Shown here: piece after piece, positions 19,577 through 28,049 of the stretch
Numbering within the stretch: position 1 is the stretch's first letter
Layout: each line of letters opens with the position of its first letter
NCBI RefSeq assembly: GCF_946478805.1
Contig: NZ_CAMLDC010000007.1
Coordinates: 1 to 64,000 of the forward strand
Reading direction: 5' to 3'
Length of the DNA stretch: 64,000 nt
Source of the DNA: an uncultured Fluviicola sp.
Lineage (GTDB): Bacteria; Bacteroidota; Bacteroidia; Flavobacteriales; Crocinitomicaceae
Made by a program: the position numbers and the translations under genes
The notes under the pieces: generated by a model
What the model was told of the DNA's origin: nothing
What the model saw: only the letters and a program-made list of their open reading frames with translations
Databases searched by the model: none

Positions 19577-20035
19577 ATGATTTTAAGAACAGTTCTTTTT
19601 TTAGTTATCAATTTTGCTGCCTTGGCAATTGGGGGGATTTTTACAAGTAAAGGAGTTTCTTCCGAATGGTATCAATCTTTGATTAAGGCTCCATGGACTC
19701 CGCCAGGTTGGGTTTTTGGCGCCGCGTGGACAACCATTATGATTTGCTTCGCAATTTACATGGCTTTCGCTTTGGGACAAGTGAAAAACAGGAAAGCATT
19801 GATTGCCTTATTCAGTATTCAATGGATCCTGAACGTGATTTGGAATCCGGTTTTCTTTTACTTTCACCAGGTAGCAGTTGGATTAATTGTGATCAGTGTA
19901 TTGACTATCCTGATTGCAGTGTTCCTGTTTCGCTATTGGTCTGACCTGAAATTGAAATCGATACTGATTCTGCCTTATTTCATTTGGCTGCTTATTGCAA
20001 CATCGCTCAACGGGTATATTCTTCTCAAAAACTAG
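19577..20035 (+). CDS. tspO: TspO/MBR family tryptophan-rich sensory protein
   Basis: The ATG at 19577 gives 152 residues, the usual TspO length. The reading frame is open 34 codons further upstream, but that part does not look like coding sequence. Five hydrophobic helices are visible. The family block KAPWTPPGWVFGAAWTTIM lies in the first loop and second helix, and NVIWNPVFF lies in the third or fourth. TspO proteins bind porphyrins or cholesterol-like ligands and modulate tetrapyrrole and stress responses. It is followed by a bidirectional hairpin and faces the MFS carrier. Confidence 0.88.
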   Translation: MILRTVLFLVINFAALAIGGIFTSKGVSSEWYQSLIKAPWTPPGWVFGAAWTTIMICFAIYMAFALGQVKNRKALIALFSIQWILNVIWNPVFFYFHQVAVGLIVISVLTILIAVFLFRYWSDLKLKSILILPYFIWLLIATSLNGYILLKN

Positions 20036-20046
20036 TTTGAAGGCAA

Positions 20047-20084
20047 ACAATTATCAAGTAAGAGAATCCCTCCTTGATAATTGT
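20047..20084. terminator. Bidirectional hairpin between convergent tspO and MFS gene
   Basis: A perfect 12-bp inverted repeat (20047-20058 with 20073-20084, loop 14) sits between two convergent stop codons. It is AT-rich, resembles the other post-stop inverted repeats of this window, and probably ends both transcripts. Confidence 0.6.
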
Positions 20085-21397
20085 TAATTGATAATTTCTT
20101 TGGATTTCAGATCCTCATCTATTCGGGAACTTGCTTTTGTATCCTTCATAAACAGGTAAACGAGCAGTGAAATGAAAATGCATCCGGTTACATACCAATA
20201 AAAATACGATTCATATCCATTATTTTTAAACCAAAGGGCAATGTATTCTGCTGTTCCACCGAAAATGGCCACCGTCAGAGCATAAGGTAAACCGACTCCC
20301 AAAGCGCGGACTTCTGCCGGGAACAATTCAGCTTTTACAATCGCATTGATGCTGGTATAACCACTGACAATAATCAATCCGGCCATTAGGAGAAAAAAGG
20401 AAGTCCATGCAGAATGTGTATAGCTCAGTGTGGTAAGTAATGGCACGGTAAAAAGAGTTCCCAATAGTCCAAAACCGATCAATAGGGGTTTTCTGCCGAT
20501 CCGGTCGGATAAAGCTCCGAAAAGTGGTTGTAAAACAACGAAGATCAATAAGCTGACAAAGGAAAGCAGGGTAGCGCGATCTTTACTTAAACCAACCGTA
20601 TTCACCAGGAATTTTTGCATATACGTGGTGTAGGTATAAAAAGCCAGGGTCCCGCCGAGCGTCAATCCCACAACTGTCAGAATGGCTTTCGGGTGTTGCA
20701 GTAAAGCTTTGATTGTTCCTTTCTTGCTGGATTTCTTTTCTTTTTGTGCTTCAAACGCTTCTGTTTCATGCAGGTTCCGACGGAGATACAGGGCAATGAC
20801 CGCAAGGATAGCTCCGATCACGAAAGGAATTCTCCAGCCCCAATCTTGCAACTGCGTTTCCGTTAAGATCAGTTTTTGAAGAATTAACTGGATTCCCAAG
20901 GCAATAAGTAAACCGCCGACCAAGGTCACATACTGGAAACTGGAATAGAATCCGCGCCGGTTTTCCGTTGCCATTTCACTTAAATAGGTTGCCGAAACAC
21001 CGTATTCGCCGCCAACGCTGAGTCCTTGCAACAATCGGGCGAGCAAAAGCAGGATAGGAGCCAGGACACCGATGGTTTTGTAGGAAGGAGTCAGGGCAAT
21101 TAGTAAGGATCCGAATGACATGAGCAGAACGGAAAGGGTCATGGCTTGTTTCCGTCCGATCCGGTCTGCAATTCCACCAAACAACCAGCCACCGATTGGT
21201 CGCATCAAAAAACCTACAGCGAAAATTCCGGCGGTATTCAATAATTGGGCTGTGGCATCTGCTTCAGGAAAGAATGCACCCGAAAAATAAAGGGAAAACG
21301 CCGAGTAGGCATACCAATCATACCATTCAACCAGGTTTCCGATCGAACCGCCGATAATGGCTTTTAGGCGTTGTGCTGATATTTTCTCTTGCATCAT
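20084..21397 (-). CDS. MFS transporter, metabolite:H+ symporter (MHS) type
   Basis: The ATG at 21397 (or 21394) gives about 437 residues and 12 hydrophobic helices. IIGGSIGNLVEWYDWYAYS near the start is the hallmark of the MHS subfamily (KgtP, ProP, citrate and shikimate carriers). GWLFGGIADRIGRKQAM and FGALSDRIGRKPLL are the repeated MFS loop motifs, and LLQGLSVGGEYGVSATYLSE is the conserved helix 4-5 segment. It likely imports a carboxylate or osmolyte with protons; the exact substrate cannot be told. Single gene, divergent from the T9SS gene. Confidence 0.85.
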   Translation of the reverse strand: MMQEKISAQRLKAIIGGSIGNLVEWYDWYAYSAFSLYFSGAFFPEADATAQLLNTAGIFAVGFLMRPIGGWLFGGIADRIGRKQAMTLSVLLMSFGSLLIALTPSYKTIGVLAPILLLLARLLQGLSVGGEYGVSATYLSEMATENRRGFYSSFQYVTLVGGLLIALGIQLILQKLILTETQLQDWGWRIPFVIGAILAVIALYLRRNLHETEAFEAQKEKKSSKKGTIKALLQHPKAILTVVGLTLGGTLAFYTYTTYMQKFLVNTVGLSKDRATLLSFVSLLIFVVLQPLFGALSDRIGRKPLLIGFGLLGTLFTVPLLTTLSYTHSAWTSFFLLMAGLIIVSGYTSINAIVKAELFPAEVRALGVGLPYALTVAIFGGTAEYIALWFKNNGYESYFYWYVTGCIFISLLVYLFMKDTKASSRIDEDLKSKEIIN

Positions 21398-21500
21398 ATG
21401 TCGTAAAAATACTGTTTTTGAAATTCTGTTTAGTTTGATCCCAACCAATTTTCAACCTTCTTCGTTCAGGCTTATTGAAACCCAATTAAAACGCACTGCT

Positions 21501-22847
21501 ATGACAAAGCACCTCTTTACTCTTGCACTTTTTTTTGCATTGACTGGCAATTCCTTTGCCCAATGGACAACCATTTGCGGGACCGGGAATGGGTTCGTGG
21601 ACAATTTCGAAGTCTTTAACAGCGAATTGTACGCAACAGGATTCTTTTCCAATTTATGTGGAACAGCCAATAATCACATCGTGAAATGGGATGGAACCGA
21701 CTGGCAGCCTGTAGGGACAGGTTTCCCGAATGCCGGACATCAATTGAAATACTTGGGAAATCACCTGTATTTTGTGGGTTACGAACCAACAGTAACCGAT
21801 TCAAACTGGGTTTATCGTTTTGACGGGGCGAATTTCAATCCTCTGGGAGAAGGAGTTTACCTGACAAATGCAGTGTCTGGAGGTTCGCAAACAGCCAATT
21901 TATACGCTTTGGAAGAATACAATGGAAATATCATTGCTTGCGGCGAGTTTAATAGGGTGGGAAATAAAGCAATTTCCGGGATTATGCAATGGGATGGTTC
22001 TGTTTGGGATTCATTGGGAAGCGGATTAAGCGGAAACATTGCGGGAACCGCACCGGTCATGTATCCGCACGACCTATGTCATTTGGGAACGGATCTGGTA
22101 GTTGCAGGTAACTTTTTAAAAGCGGGCGGAATAACAGTCAATGGAATTGCAAGTTGGGATGGAAGTCAATGGCACAGCTTAGGTGCCGGATTTAATGGAA
22201 CCGTTTACGGAATCTGTGTTTTCAATGGTGAATTGTATGCCGGTGGCGATTTCACCATGAGTGGAAGTACAGCCTTGAAATGCGTCGCGAAATGGAACGG
22301 AACCGCTTGGGTTGATCCGGGATTCAGAATGTACTACAACAATTCGGGCTATTATTCCTTTGTACACACATTAAAAGTGCTCAATTCAAAATTGTATATC
22401 ACCGGGGGATTTGATCGGGTAGAGGAAGGAACAACGGTTCATATGGGACAAGGAGTTTGTGCTTTCGACGGAACAAATGTAGATACATTGAGCGGTGGAA
22501 TAAGTAACCGTGAAATCGAAGGGATCGTATATTACAACGGTCACATCTATGCCGGTGGAGGATTTAACAATACTACCAGCCACATTGCGAGATATGACGG
22601 AACAGCTTCCTTGAATGAATTGGAAGAGCAGGTCGGTTGGACTATTCATCCCAATCCGGCTGAGAATTCGTTCACTGTTTCAGGAATCGAAAAAGAAGCA
22701 ATTGTTTCAATCCAAAGTATGGACGGAAAAGTGTGTAAAACTGTACGGGCGAACGGGCCGGAACTATTCATCGATCTTTCTTCTTTAGAAGCAGGAATTT
22801 ACTCAGTGAAAATAGGTGAAAAACAACGTCGGTTCGTGAAGAAATAG
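21501..22847 (+). CDS. T9SS-exported repeat protein (beta-propeller-like)
   Basis: The ATG at 21501 is preferred because a signal peptide follows (MTKHLFTLALFFALTGNSFAQ). About seven repeats of 45-60 residues carry patterns such as HIVKWDGTDWQPVGTG, IMQWDGSVWDSLGSGLSG, IASWDGSQWHSLGAGFNG and CVAKWNGTAWVDPG, alternating with ELYAGGDFT-type strands, which suggests a beta-propeller. The last 75 residues are a Por secretion (type IX) C-terminal sorting domain: HPNPAENSFTVSG, then LEAGIYSVKIG and a basic end. The protein should be exported by T9SS and attached or released at the cell surface. Function unknown. No operon partner. Confidence 0.82.
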   Translation: MTKHLFTLALFFALTGNSFAQWTTICGTGNGFVDNFEVFNSELYATGFFSNLCGTANNHIVKWDGTDWQPVGTGFPNAGHQLKYLGNHLYFVGYEPTVTDSNWVYRFDGANFNPLGEGVYLTNAVSGGSQTANLYALEEYNGNIIACGEFNRVGNKAISGIMQWDGSVWDSLGSGLSGNIAGTAPVMYPHDLCHLGTDLVVAGNFLKAGGITVNGIASWDGSQWHSLGAGFNGTVYGICVFNGELYAGGDFTMSGSTALKCVAKWNGTAWVDPGFRMYYNNSGYYSFVHTLKVLNSKLYITGGFDRVEEGTTVHMGQGVCAFDGTNVDTLSGGISNREIEGIVYYNGHIYAGGGFNNTTSHIARYDGTASLNELEEQVGWTIHPNPAENSFTVSGIEKEAIVSIQSMDGKVCKTVRANGPELFIDLSSLEAGIYSVKIGEKQRRFVKK

Positions 22848-22941
22848 ACTTGTAAATTACAGGTTCATCTTCAAGTTCAATCGCTTCTCACTAGTGTGAA
22901 AAATAGAAACTTGAATTGATGTCCAAGGATATCCTATTGGC

Positions 22942-22981
22942 AGAGTATGGATAGAGCATAGGTAGAGTATGGATAGAGCAT
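22942..22981. repeat. 18-bp direct repeat, two copies, period 22 bp
   Basis: Two identical 18-base units (22942-22959 and 22964-22981) separated by four bases. No function can be assigned. They could be a regulator-binding pair or a short tandem duplication. Confidence 0.8.
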
Positions 22982-23300
22982 CATTTGTACTGAATTTTAA
23001 CAAGACAAAATTTCCAAAATAGAAGAAATAGGACGTAAATACGCTACGTTCTGTGACCGTATCTTTGACTTATGAATTTAAACACAAGATGAGAATATAC
23101 TGAACGAAAATAGCAATAACTCCATTCACTAATCAAGATCTGAATTTAACACGAATCACCAGTCCAACTTAACCAAATCTAACCATCCAGCCTAACCTAA
23201 CTGCCGACAGGTCAACCTAACCTAACGACCAACTGATTTGTTCCCGCTCTGGCTAAGTAAATGACTAGTCAGAGTCGGGCAAGTCGGTTTCTCTTATCCA

Positions 23301-23334
23301 TAATTAGTAATTCGTAATTTGGAATTCGTAATTA
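23301..23334. repeat. AATTCGTAATT-type intergenic repeat
   Basis: Contains ATTCGTAATT twice. Related sequences lie at 26190-26213 and 51703-51734, all between genes. Possibly a short dispersed palindromic element. Confidence 0.5.
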
Positions 23335-23369
23335 TATCCTATCTTCAAAGGGTAAAAACAGAAAAACGC

Positions 23370-23759
23370 ATGTTTACAATCGAACAAATTACAAGCGCCC
23401 ATTCAAAAGTGAGATCAGGAGCAGATTTCCCGGGCTACATAAAAGAGATAAGAACATTAGGAGTTACTTGTTATGAAACATTTGTGGCAGACGGACATAC
23501 CGATTATCAGGGTTCGGATGATTCCTTCATTTCGTCCGGTTCAAAATACCATAACTTGAAAATTTCCGATGAGAGTGATGCGGAGCAATTCAAACAGGAT
23601 CTGAAAGCACACCAACAAGGAAAGACAGACTATCCGACCTTCTGCAGCGATTGTGCCAAATCAGGTGTAGAGAAATGGATCGTACTGATTGATTCAATGA
23701 CCTGTTCTTACTACGATAAACATGGGAACGAACTCCTGGTAGAACAAATCCCGCAATAA
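23370..23759 (+). CDS. DUF1398 family protein
   Basis: The ATG at 23370 gives 129 residues, the usual DUF1398 (YbcV-like) length; an earlier in-frame start lies within the upstream AATTCGTAATT repeat and is less likely. Landmarks are TIEQITSAHSKVRSGADFP at the start, LGVTCYETFVADGHTDYQG in the middle and GVEKWIVLIDSMTCSYYDK near the end. The family is widespread in bacteria and some phages and its biochemical role is not established. It is followed 39 bases later by ogt in the same direction, so the two may share a transcript. Confidence 0.8.
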   Translation: MFTIEQITSAHSKVRSGADFPGYIKEIRTLGVTCYETFVADGHTDYQGSDDSFISSGSKYHNLKISDESDAEQFKQDLKAHQQGKTDYPTFCSDCAKSGVEKWIVLIDSMTCSYYDKHGNELLVEQIPQ

Positions 23760-23798
23760 GCCCAACCTTTGAATTTGCATTTTCATTTTGAATGAGTT

Positions 23799-24323
23799 AT
23801 GATTTACCTGCAATATGTTCACACACCCTATGGAGAATTGGTTCTCGGCGAGTTCTCGGGACAATTGTGCCTGTGTGATTGGAAGTACCGAAAAATGCGT
23901 GACCAGGTTGATTCCCGCATCAAAACCGGCCTACAGGCAGAATTTGAATTGCAGGAAACGGATCTGTTGAATGAAACCAAAATTCAATTGGACGAGTATT
24001 TTGCCAGGGAAAGGACAACATTCGATCTTCCCTTGCTTTTTGTTGGAAGTGATTTCCAGAAAACCGTATGGGAGAAACTTCTGACAATTCCGTACGGAAA
24101 AACGATCAGTTATATTGAGCTTGCACGAGCTTTGGGTGATGAAAAAGCAATTCGTGCGGTAGCAACGGCTAATGGTGCCAATGCCATTTCCATCCTTGTT
24201 CCCTGTCACCGGGTTATCGGCAGCGATGGAAGTCTGACAGGTTATGCCGGAGGATTGAATGCCAAACAAAAATTGTTACAATTGGAAGGAATGAACTTCG
24301 GCGAGCAGCTGGAGTTGTTTTAA
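23799..24323 (+). CDS. ogt: Methylated-DNA-[protein]-cysteine S-methyltransferase
   Basis: 174 residues. A variable N-terminal ribonuclease-H-like domain (1-80) precedes the DNA-binding and catalytic domain. TIPYGKTISYIELARALG is the helix-turn-helix region, and VPCHRVIGSDGSLTGYAGG holds the acceptor Cys136 in the PCHR motif. The enzyme directly transfers the methyl group of O6-methylguanine to itself in a suicide repair reaction. Length and motifs are standard, with no fused AraC domain. It is cytoplasmic. Confidence 0.93.
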   Translation: MIYLQYVHTPYGELVLGEFSGQLCLCDWKYRKMRDQVDSRIKTGLQAEFELQETDLLNETKIQLDEYFARERTTFDLPLLFVGSDFQKTVWEKLLTIPYGKTISYIELARALGDEKAIRAVATANGANAISILVPCHRVIGSDGSLTGYAGGLNAKQKLLQLEGMNFGEQLELF

Positions 24324-24467
24324 AAACCGGTCGGGATTATCACTAATGCGATGGGTTAAATAATCGAATAAATGTTAAATATTCATTAAATTAGACTCGC
24401 TAAAAGCCACTAACTCTCCTGAAATCAATTAGTTTACAAAAGGATACTGGTTTATAAAAGAAATTAA

Positions 24468-24500
24468 TTTGGTTACAATGAAATTATTTACCTAGGTTTG
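24468..24500 (+). promoter_or_regulatory. Bacteroidota promoter (TTTG-N21-TAGGTTTG)
   Basis: TTTG at 24468-24471 and TAGGTTTG at 24493-24500 are separated by 21 bases, close to the Bacteroidota vegetative consensus (TTTG, about 19 bases, TAnnTTTG). The -7 box ends 18 bases before the ATG at 24519. A TTG start at 24498 would lie inside the promoter, so the ATG is the better start. Confidence 0.65.
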
Positions 24501-24518
24501 TATTCTCAAAATCAGGAT

Positions 24519-24926
24519 ATGAATTTAAAGAAAGGGTTATTGCTGGGATTAGTCAGCGGGATAGTAGCAGGAGGAGTGAGTACCTTGTACAGCCAGGTTT
24601 ATAGCACTGCTTTCTATATCGATTTTAATTCGGTATTGAATGCAACCGGGATGTTCATTAGCTGTATTATCGGTTGTTTATTGATGGGACTTGGATATGT
24701 TGTCGCATCCCGCTTGAAAAGACCGATTTTGATTCCGATCGTAAATGTACTTTATTGCATTTTGAGCTTTGCAAGTATCATAGGTGTCTTGTCATTTAAA
24801 CTCCCATTGGATGTAGAGTTCCCTGAAATGTTCCCGGGATTGGCAATTCCAATGCATTTTTTCCCGGCATTGAGTTTCTTTGCCCTTGTTCCATTCTTTT
24901 GGAAATATGAATCACGTAATCAGTAA
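24519..24926 (+). CDS. Four-helix membrane protein of unknown function
   Basis: 135 residues with four hydrophobic segments (about 5-25, 40-63, 70-92 and 105-128) and short polar loops. The first helix is Gly/Val-rich (LLLGLVSGIVAGGVSTLYSQ). The fold resembles the DUF4199-like four-helix proteins common in Bacteroidota, but I cannot claim membership. The preceding promoter supports expression. It is single, 87 bases ahead of the YceI pair. Confidence 0.65.
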   Translation: MNLKKGLLLGLVSGIVAGGVSTLYSQVYSTAFYIDFNSVLNATGMFISCIIGCLLMGLGYVVASRLKRPILIPIVNVLYCILSFASIIGVLSFKLPLDVEFPEMFPGLAIPMHFFPALSFFALVPFFWKYESRNQ

Positions 24927-25013
24927 TACAAACAAATAAAAGAAAGCACTGCTTTCGATAAATATCTGCCACAGCAGATCAACAAAAATTTAAATAAATA
25001 AAAACAAACAAAC

Positions 25014-25598
25014 ATGAAACGTCCAGTAACAATTTTAGCAGCAGTTTTTGCAGGCTTAGCGCTATCTTTCACAGTAGCAACATCATCAATTTGGTCATCA
25101 GACGGAGCACATTCAAGACTTGGATTCTCTATCACTCACATGGGAATTTCTGATATGAACGGTAGCTTCTCAAACTATGAAGTGAAAATGACTGCAACAA
25201 AAGAAGATTTTTCTGATGCGAAAGTTGAATTGACAGGTGATGTGAACAGCATCAATACAGCAAATGAAATGCGTGACGGTCACTTGAAAGGTGCAGATTT
25301 CTTCGACGCAGAGAAATTCCCGAAATTCACTTTCGTAAGCAAATCGTTTACAAAAGTTGCAAAGTCTAAAAATGAATACAAAGTGGTTGGTGACTTGACA
25401 TTACACGGTGTAACGAAAGAAATCACAATGGTTGCAGTTCATAATGGAACAATTACGCATCCAATGAACAAAAAAGAAGTAAGTGGTTTCAAAATGACAG
25501 GAACAATCAACAGAATTGATTTCGGTGTTGGAGCTGCAAACCCAGGTTTGAGCAATGATGTGAAAGTTACTGCTGACCTAGAGTTGGTGAAAGAATAA
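25014..25598 (+). CDS. YceI family periplasmic protein, copy 1
   Basis: 194 residues with a signal peptide (about 1-24) and the YceI lipocalin-like beta-barrel. Typical strands are SIWSSDGAHSRLGFSITHMG, VELTGDVNSINTANEMRDG, HLKGADFFDAEKFPKFTFVS and GDLTLHGVTKEITMVA. YceI proteins bind isoprenoid-like lipids such as polyprenyl chains. The domain fills the whole mature chain, with no extra module. Two bases separate its stop from a second YceI gene, so the pair is one operon, ended by the hairpin at 26138. Confidence 0.9.
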   Translation: MKRPVTILAAVFAGLALSFTVATSSIWSSDGAHSRLGFSITHMGISDMNGSFSNYEVKMTATKEDFSDAKVELTGDVNSINTANEMRDGHLKGADFFDAEKFPKFTFVSKSFTKVAKSKNEYKVVGDLTLHGVTKEITMVAVHNGTITHPMNKKEVSGFKMTGTINRIDFGVGAANPGLSNDVKVTADLELVKE

Positions 25599-25600
25599 TC

Positions 25601-26131
25601 ATGAAAAGAAATATCTTTTTTATGGCGATACTCCTCCTGATCGGGGGAGTATTTGCGTTCACACAAGTAAAAACGTGGAAGATCGGGAAAGATTACAGCG
25701 TTGATTTCTCTGCAAAGGGAGTAAACGGGATCTTTAAAACACTTAGCGGGACCGTCAATTTTGATGAAGCAAAGTTGTCTGAATCCAAATTTGTTTTTAC
25801 GATTGATGTGAATTCGATCAATACAGGAAATGGCCTGCAAAACAAACATGCATTGGGCGAGGAATGGTTTAATGCGGACAAATATCCGAACATCAAATTC
25901 ACTTCTTCTTCGATCGAAAAGAAAGAAAGCGGATACACTGCAAAAGGAAAACTGACAGTGAAAGATGTGACGAAGGACATAACGATTCCATTCACCTTTA
26001 CGAAATCGGGGAGCAAAGGCAAAATCAGCGCTTCGTTCTCAATCGACCGCTCAACCTACAATGTAGGGAAAGCCGGTGGAGATGTAGGAAGTAGCATTAA
26101 GATCAACGCCGTTATTCCGGTAACGAAATGA
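25601..26131 (+). CDS. YceI family periplasmic protein, copy 2
   Basis: 176 residues with a hydrophobic leader (MKRNIFFMAILLLIGGVFAF). It has the same order of YceI strands as its neighbour: WKIGKDYSVDFSAKG, FVFTIDVNSINTGNGLQNKH, EEWFNADKYPNIKFTSSSIE and GKLTVKDVTKDITIPFTF. The sequence is clearly diverged from copy 1, so the duplication is not recent. It probably binds a different lipid ligand or partners copy 1. Confidence 0.9.
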   Translation: MKRNIFFMAILLLIGGVFAFTQVKTWKIGKDYSVDFSAKGVNGIFKTLSGTVNFDEAKLSESKFVFTIDVNSINTGNGLQNKHALGEEWFNADKYPNIKFTSSSIEKKESGYTAKGKLTVKDVTKDITIPFTFTKSGSKGKISASFSIDRSTYNVGKAGGDVGSSIKINAVIPVTK

Positions 26132-26137
26132 GTTTTG

Positions 26138-26166
26138 AAAGTCCTGCCTTGAGCGGGACTTTTCTT
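26138..26166 (+). terminator. Rho-independent terminator after YceI operon
   Basis: A 10-bp stem (26138-26147 with 26153-26162, one T-G pair) with a 5-base loop, followed by TTTCTTTT. It starts six bases after the YceI copy 2 stop. Confidence 0.85.
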
Positions 26167-26189
26167 TTCAATAATGTGTTTTCAAATAA

Positions 26190-26213
26190 TTCGGCATTAG
26201 GAATTCGTAATGA
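26190..26213. repeat. AATTCGTAATT-type intergenic repeat
   Basis: Between the convergent YceI and corA genes. It shares ATTCGG/ATTCGTAAT units with 23301-23334 and 51703-51734. Confidence 0.45.
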
Positions 26214-26216
26214 TTA

Positions 26217-27167
26217 TCACAGCCATTTCTTCCGCTTAAAATAGAGCAGGGTCAAAGCGGATGAGCTGATCATCAGTATAATCGCCAACGGGTATCCGAA
26301 CGAAAAACTCAATTCCGGCATGACGCGGAAATTCATTCCATAAATACTGGCAATCAGGGTTGGAGGCATGAATATCACCGAAACAACGGTAAAGATTTTG
26401 ATAATCTTGTTCTGTTCAATATTTACCAAACCCATCAAAGTATCCTGTAGGTATTCCAATCGTTCGAAACTGAATTGGGTATGCTGCAGTAGCGACATAA
26501 CATCTTTCATGATAACACGCAAGCGGTCGCCTGTTTCTGTATCAATGAAAGGAGAACGCAATAAAGCGGAGATCAGGCGCTGTTTGTCGGTAATACTTTC
26601 CCTGATCAAAATCGTATTCTCCTGTAGTTCGGCAATCTTACGCAATGTCTTTTCTTCCGGGTCCGATAAGCTTTGTACTTTTCGGTTAATTACGTTGGTA
26701 ACTCGTGTAAGGCTTTCGATGTAATCCGCGTCCAGATCTATCCGTGTTTCCAAAAGTAAAACCCAGATCTGGGAACCTGAACGGATAAAATCCTGTCGGG
26801 CAACTTTGATCTTTTTGACAACTTCAGCAAATGATTGTAATTCCACATTGCGAACAGTGAATAAGGTGTTTTCCTTCAATAGAAAGGAAACCTGGTGAAT
26901 TTTCGGAGGATCCTCGTCTTTTAAAAAACCACTGTTTGCTTTGATAGATTCACTGTCTTCTGAATAACGCGAACTGCTCTCAATTTCAACTGCTTCTTTG
27001 TAAGTTGGGAGTTTGACATGAAAGAATTCACAAACCTGGTCTTTTTCCTCTTGACTGGCATGAAGTAAATCAATCCATAAGTAATTTCGATTGGGATCTA
27101 GTACTGCTTTTTCAGGATATTTTTCCCAAACCAGCTCATTCTCGTGTGTATAAAAAACGCGAATCAT
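26217..27167 (-). CDS. corA: CorA-type magnesium/cobalt channel
   Basis: 316 residues. A soluble alpha/beta N-terminal domain and long stalk helix are followed by two C-terminal membrane helices. The channel signature GMN lies at residues 277-279 (SIYGMNFRVMPEL), directly after the first helix. The basic tail (KRKKWL) faces the cytoplasm. It forms a pentameric Mg2+ (Co2+, Ni2+) channel in the inner membrane. Length and motif placement are typical. Single gene, convergent with the YceI operon. Confidence 0.93.
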   Translation of the reverse strand: MIRVFYTHENELVWEKYPEKAVLDPNRNYLWIDLLHASQEEKDQVCEFFHVKLPTYKEAVEIESSSRYSEDSESIKANSGFLKDEDPPKIHQVSFLLKENTLFTVRNVELQSFAEVVKKIKVARQDFIRSGSQIWVLLLETRIDLDADYIESLTRVTNVINRKVQSLSDPEEKTLRKIAELQENTILIRESITDKQRLISALLRSPFIDTETGDRLRVIMKDVMSLLQHTQFSFERLEYLQDTLMGLVNIEQNKIIKIFTVVSVIFMPPTLIASIYGMNFRVMPELSFSFGYPLAIILMISSSALTLLYFKRKKWL

Positions 27168-27534
27168 AAGGACCTATTTTGAGTGAATGACTAAGAAAGA
27201 CAAAGATGCCTTTTTTTAGCTAGAACGGCATTACATGCGACTTATTTTTCGTTCCATTTCATGCCATTTTAGGTAATCACCATCAATTCAACCAACTGCT
27301 TTGATATTTTCAATTTTTCAACAATCAGGCGGTTTTATTTGAAGAATGTAGTGATAATCGAATCATTAAAAATCCCTGGCAAAAGCAATGACGGAGGCCG
27401 CAATAAAAGCAATCATTAAAGATCTGGATGAAAAAGACCTGTTGGTGAAAGCGAAAAAATAGAAACTAATTATCAATTATGAATGATATAATTATCATGA
27501 AAGAGTATCTACCTTGATAATTACGAATTGATCA
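27168..27534. other. 367-bp gap, no clear gene
   Basis: Nothing convincing is encoded. A 24-codon frame (27388-27462) reads MTEAAIKAIIKDLDEKDLLV and ends in a basic tail, with protein-like helical character but no upstream continuation. An AT-rich inverted repeat (27490-27497 with 27515-27522) lies just after the stop of the leftward NTF2-like gene and is probably its terminator. Confidence 0.5.
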
Positions 27535-27975
27535 TTATTTCTTCCTTCTGGTGTCAGTGATGATCAGGATTCTCCAGGCTCCGTTTACCTTTACCAACTG
27601 AAAGGCATTAACCCCTTCATGGGAATAGGTATTGTCGACATAAAATGCATATTTGGTCCAGACGGTCGCCAGATTGTCATCGATCCTGATTTCGCAGGAA
27701 AGCAATCGCTCATCCCAGATTTCAGTGTGGGGCGTTCCGATAGCATTTAAAAAAGAGCTGATGGAATCCTGGTGTAATTTTGCTTCTCCTTTTGAATTGA
27801 TGAAACTGGTATTCAAAGTAGCGTTGGGTAAAAGAGTTTTGCGTACTTGTGAACTGTCGCCTTTTTTCATGCCGTCAAACAAGAGGTCAATGACTTTTCG
27901 GACTTCTTTCTTTTCATCCTTTTGGGATTGGGCAAAAAAGGGAAAGAACAGCAATAACACAAGGATCGTTTTCAT
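27535..27975 (-). CDS. Secreted SnoaL/NTF2-like protein
   Basis: The ATG at 27975 starts a signal peptide (MKTILVLLLFFPFFAQSQ); the frame extends upstream, but that part lacks coding character. The mature part (about 128 residues) has the DUF4440/SnoaL-like order: helix VRKVIDLLFDGMKKGDSSQVRK, then LLPNATLNTSF, a strand with DDNLATVWTKYAFYVD and a final VNAFQLVKVNGAWRIL. The NTF2 fold binds small ligands or has weak enzymatic roles; the specific role is unknown. It lies 74 bases from the upstream lysozyme-like gene in the same direction, so it is likely co-transcribed. Confidence 0.75.
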   Translation of the reverse strand: MKTILVLLLFFPFFAQSQKDEKKEVRKVIDLLFDGMKKGDSSQVRKTLLPNATLNTSFINSKGEAKLHQDSISSFLNAIGTPHTEIWDERLLSCEIRIDDNLATVWTKYAFYVDNTYSHEGVNAFQLVKVNGAWRILIITDTRRKK

Positions 27976-28049
27976 GAGCATGGATTTATCCGAAGATACG
28001 AAAAGCCTCCAGATGCGGGTACTAAAATGCTTGCTTTTCATTGGTGTAA

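Larger units (their letters stand above)
22848..23369. other. 522-bp gene-free gap with short repeats
   Basis: I see no credible gene here. It holds an 18-bp direct repeat with 22-bp period (22942-22959 and 22964-22981), a cluster of CCTAA/TAACC pentamers (about 23165-23230), an imperfect GC-rich hairpin (23243-23255 with 23266-23279, one bulge and one G-U pair) and an AATTCGTAATT-type repeat (23301-23334). The hairpin and repeat lie just upstream of the DUF1398 gene. Confidence 0.6.

Noticed and set aside
22848..23369. CRISPR-like array from the repeats in this gap
   Set aside because: Only two copies of one 18-bp unit, 4 bases apart, no spacers and no cas genes.
24498..24518. TTG start extending the four-helix protein by seven codons
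   Set aside because: It lies inside the -7 promoter box; the ATG at 24519 is preferred.
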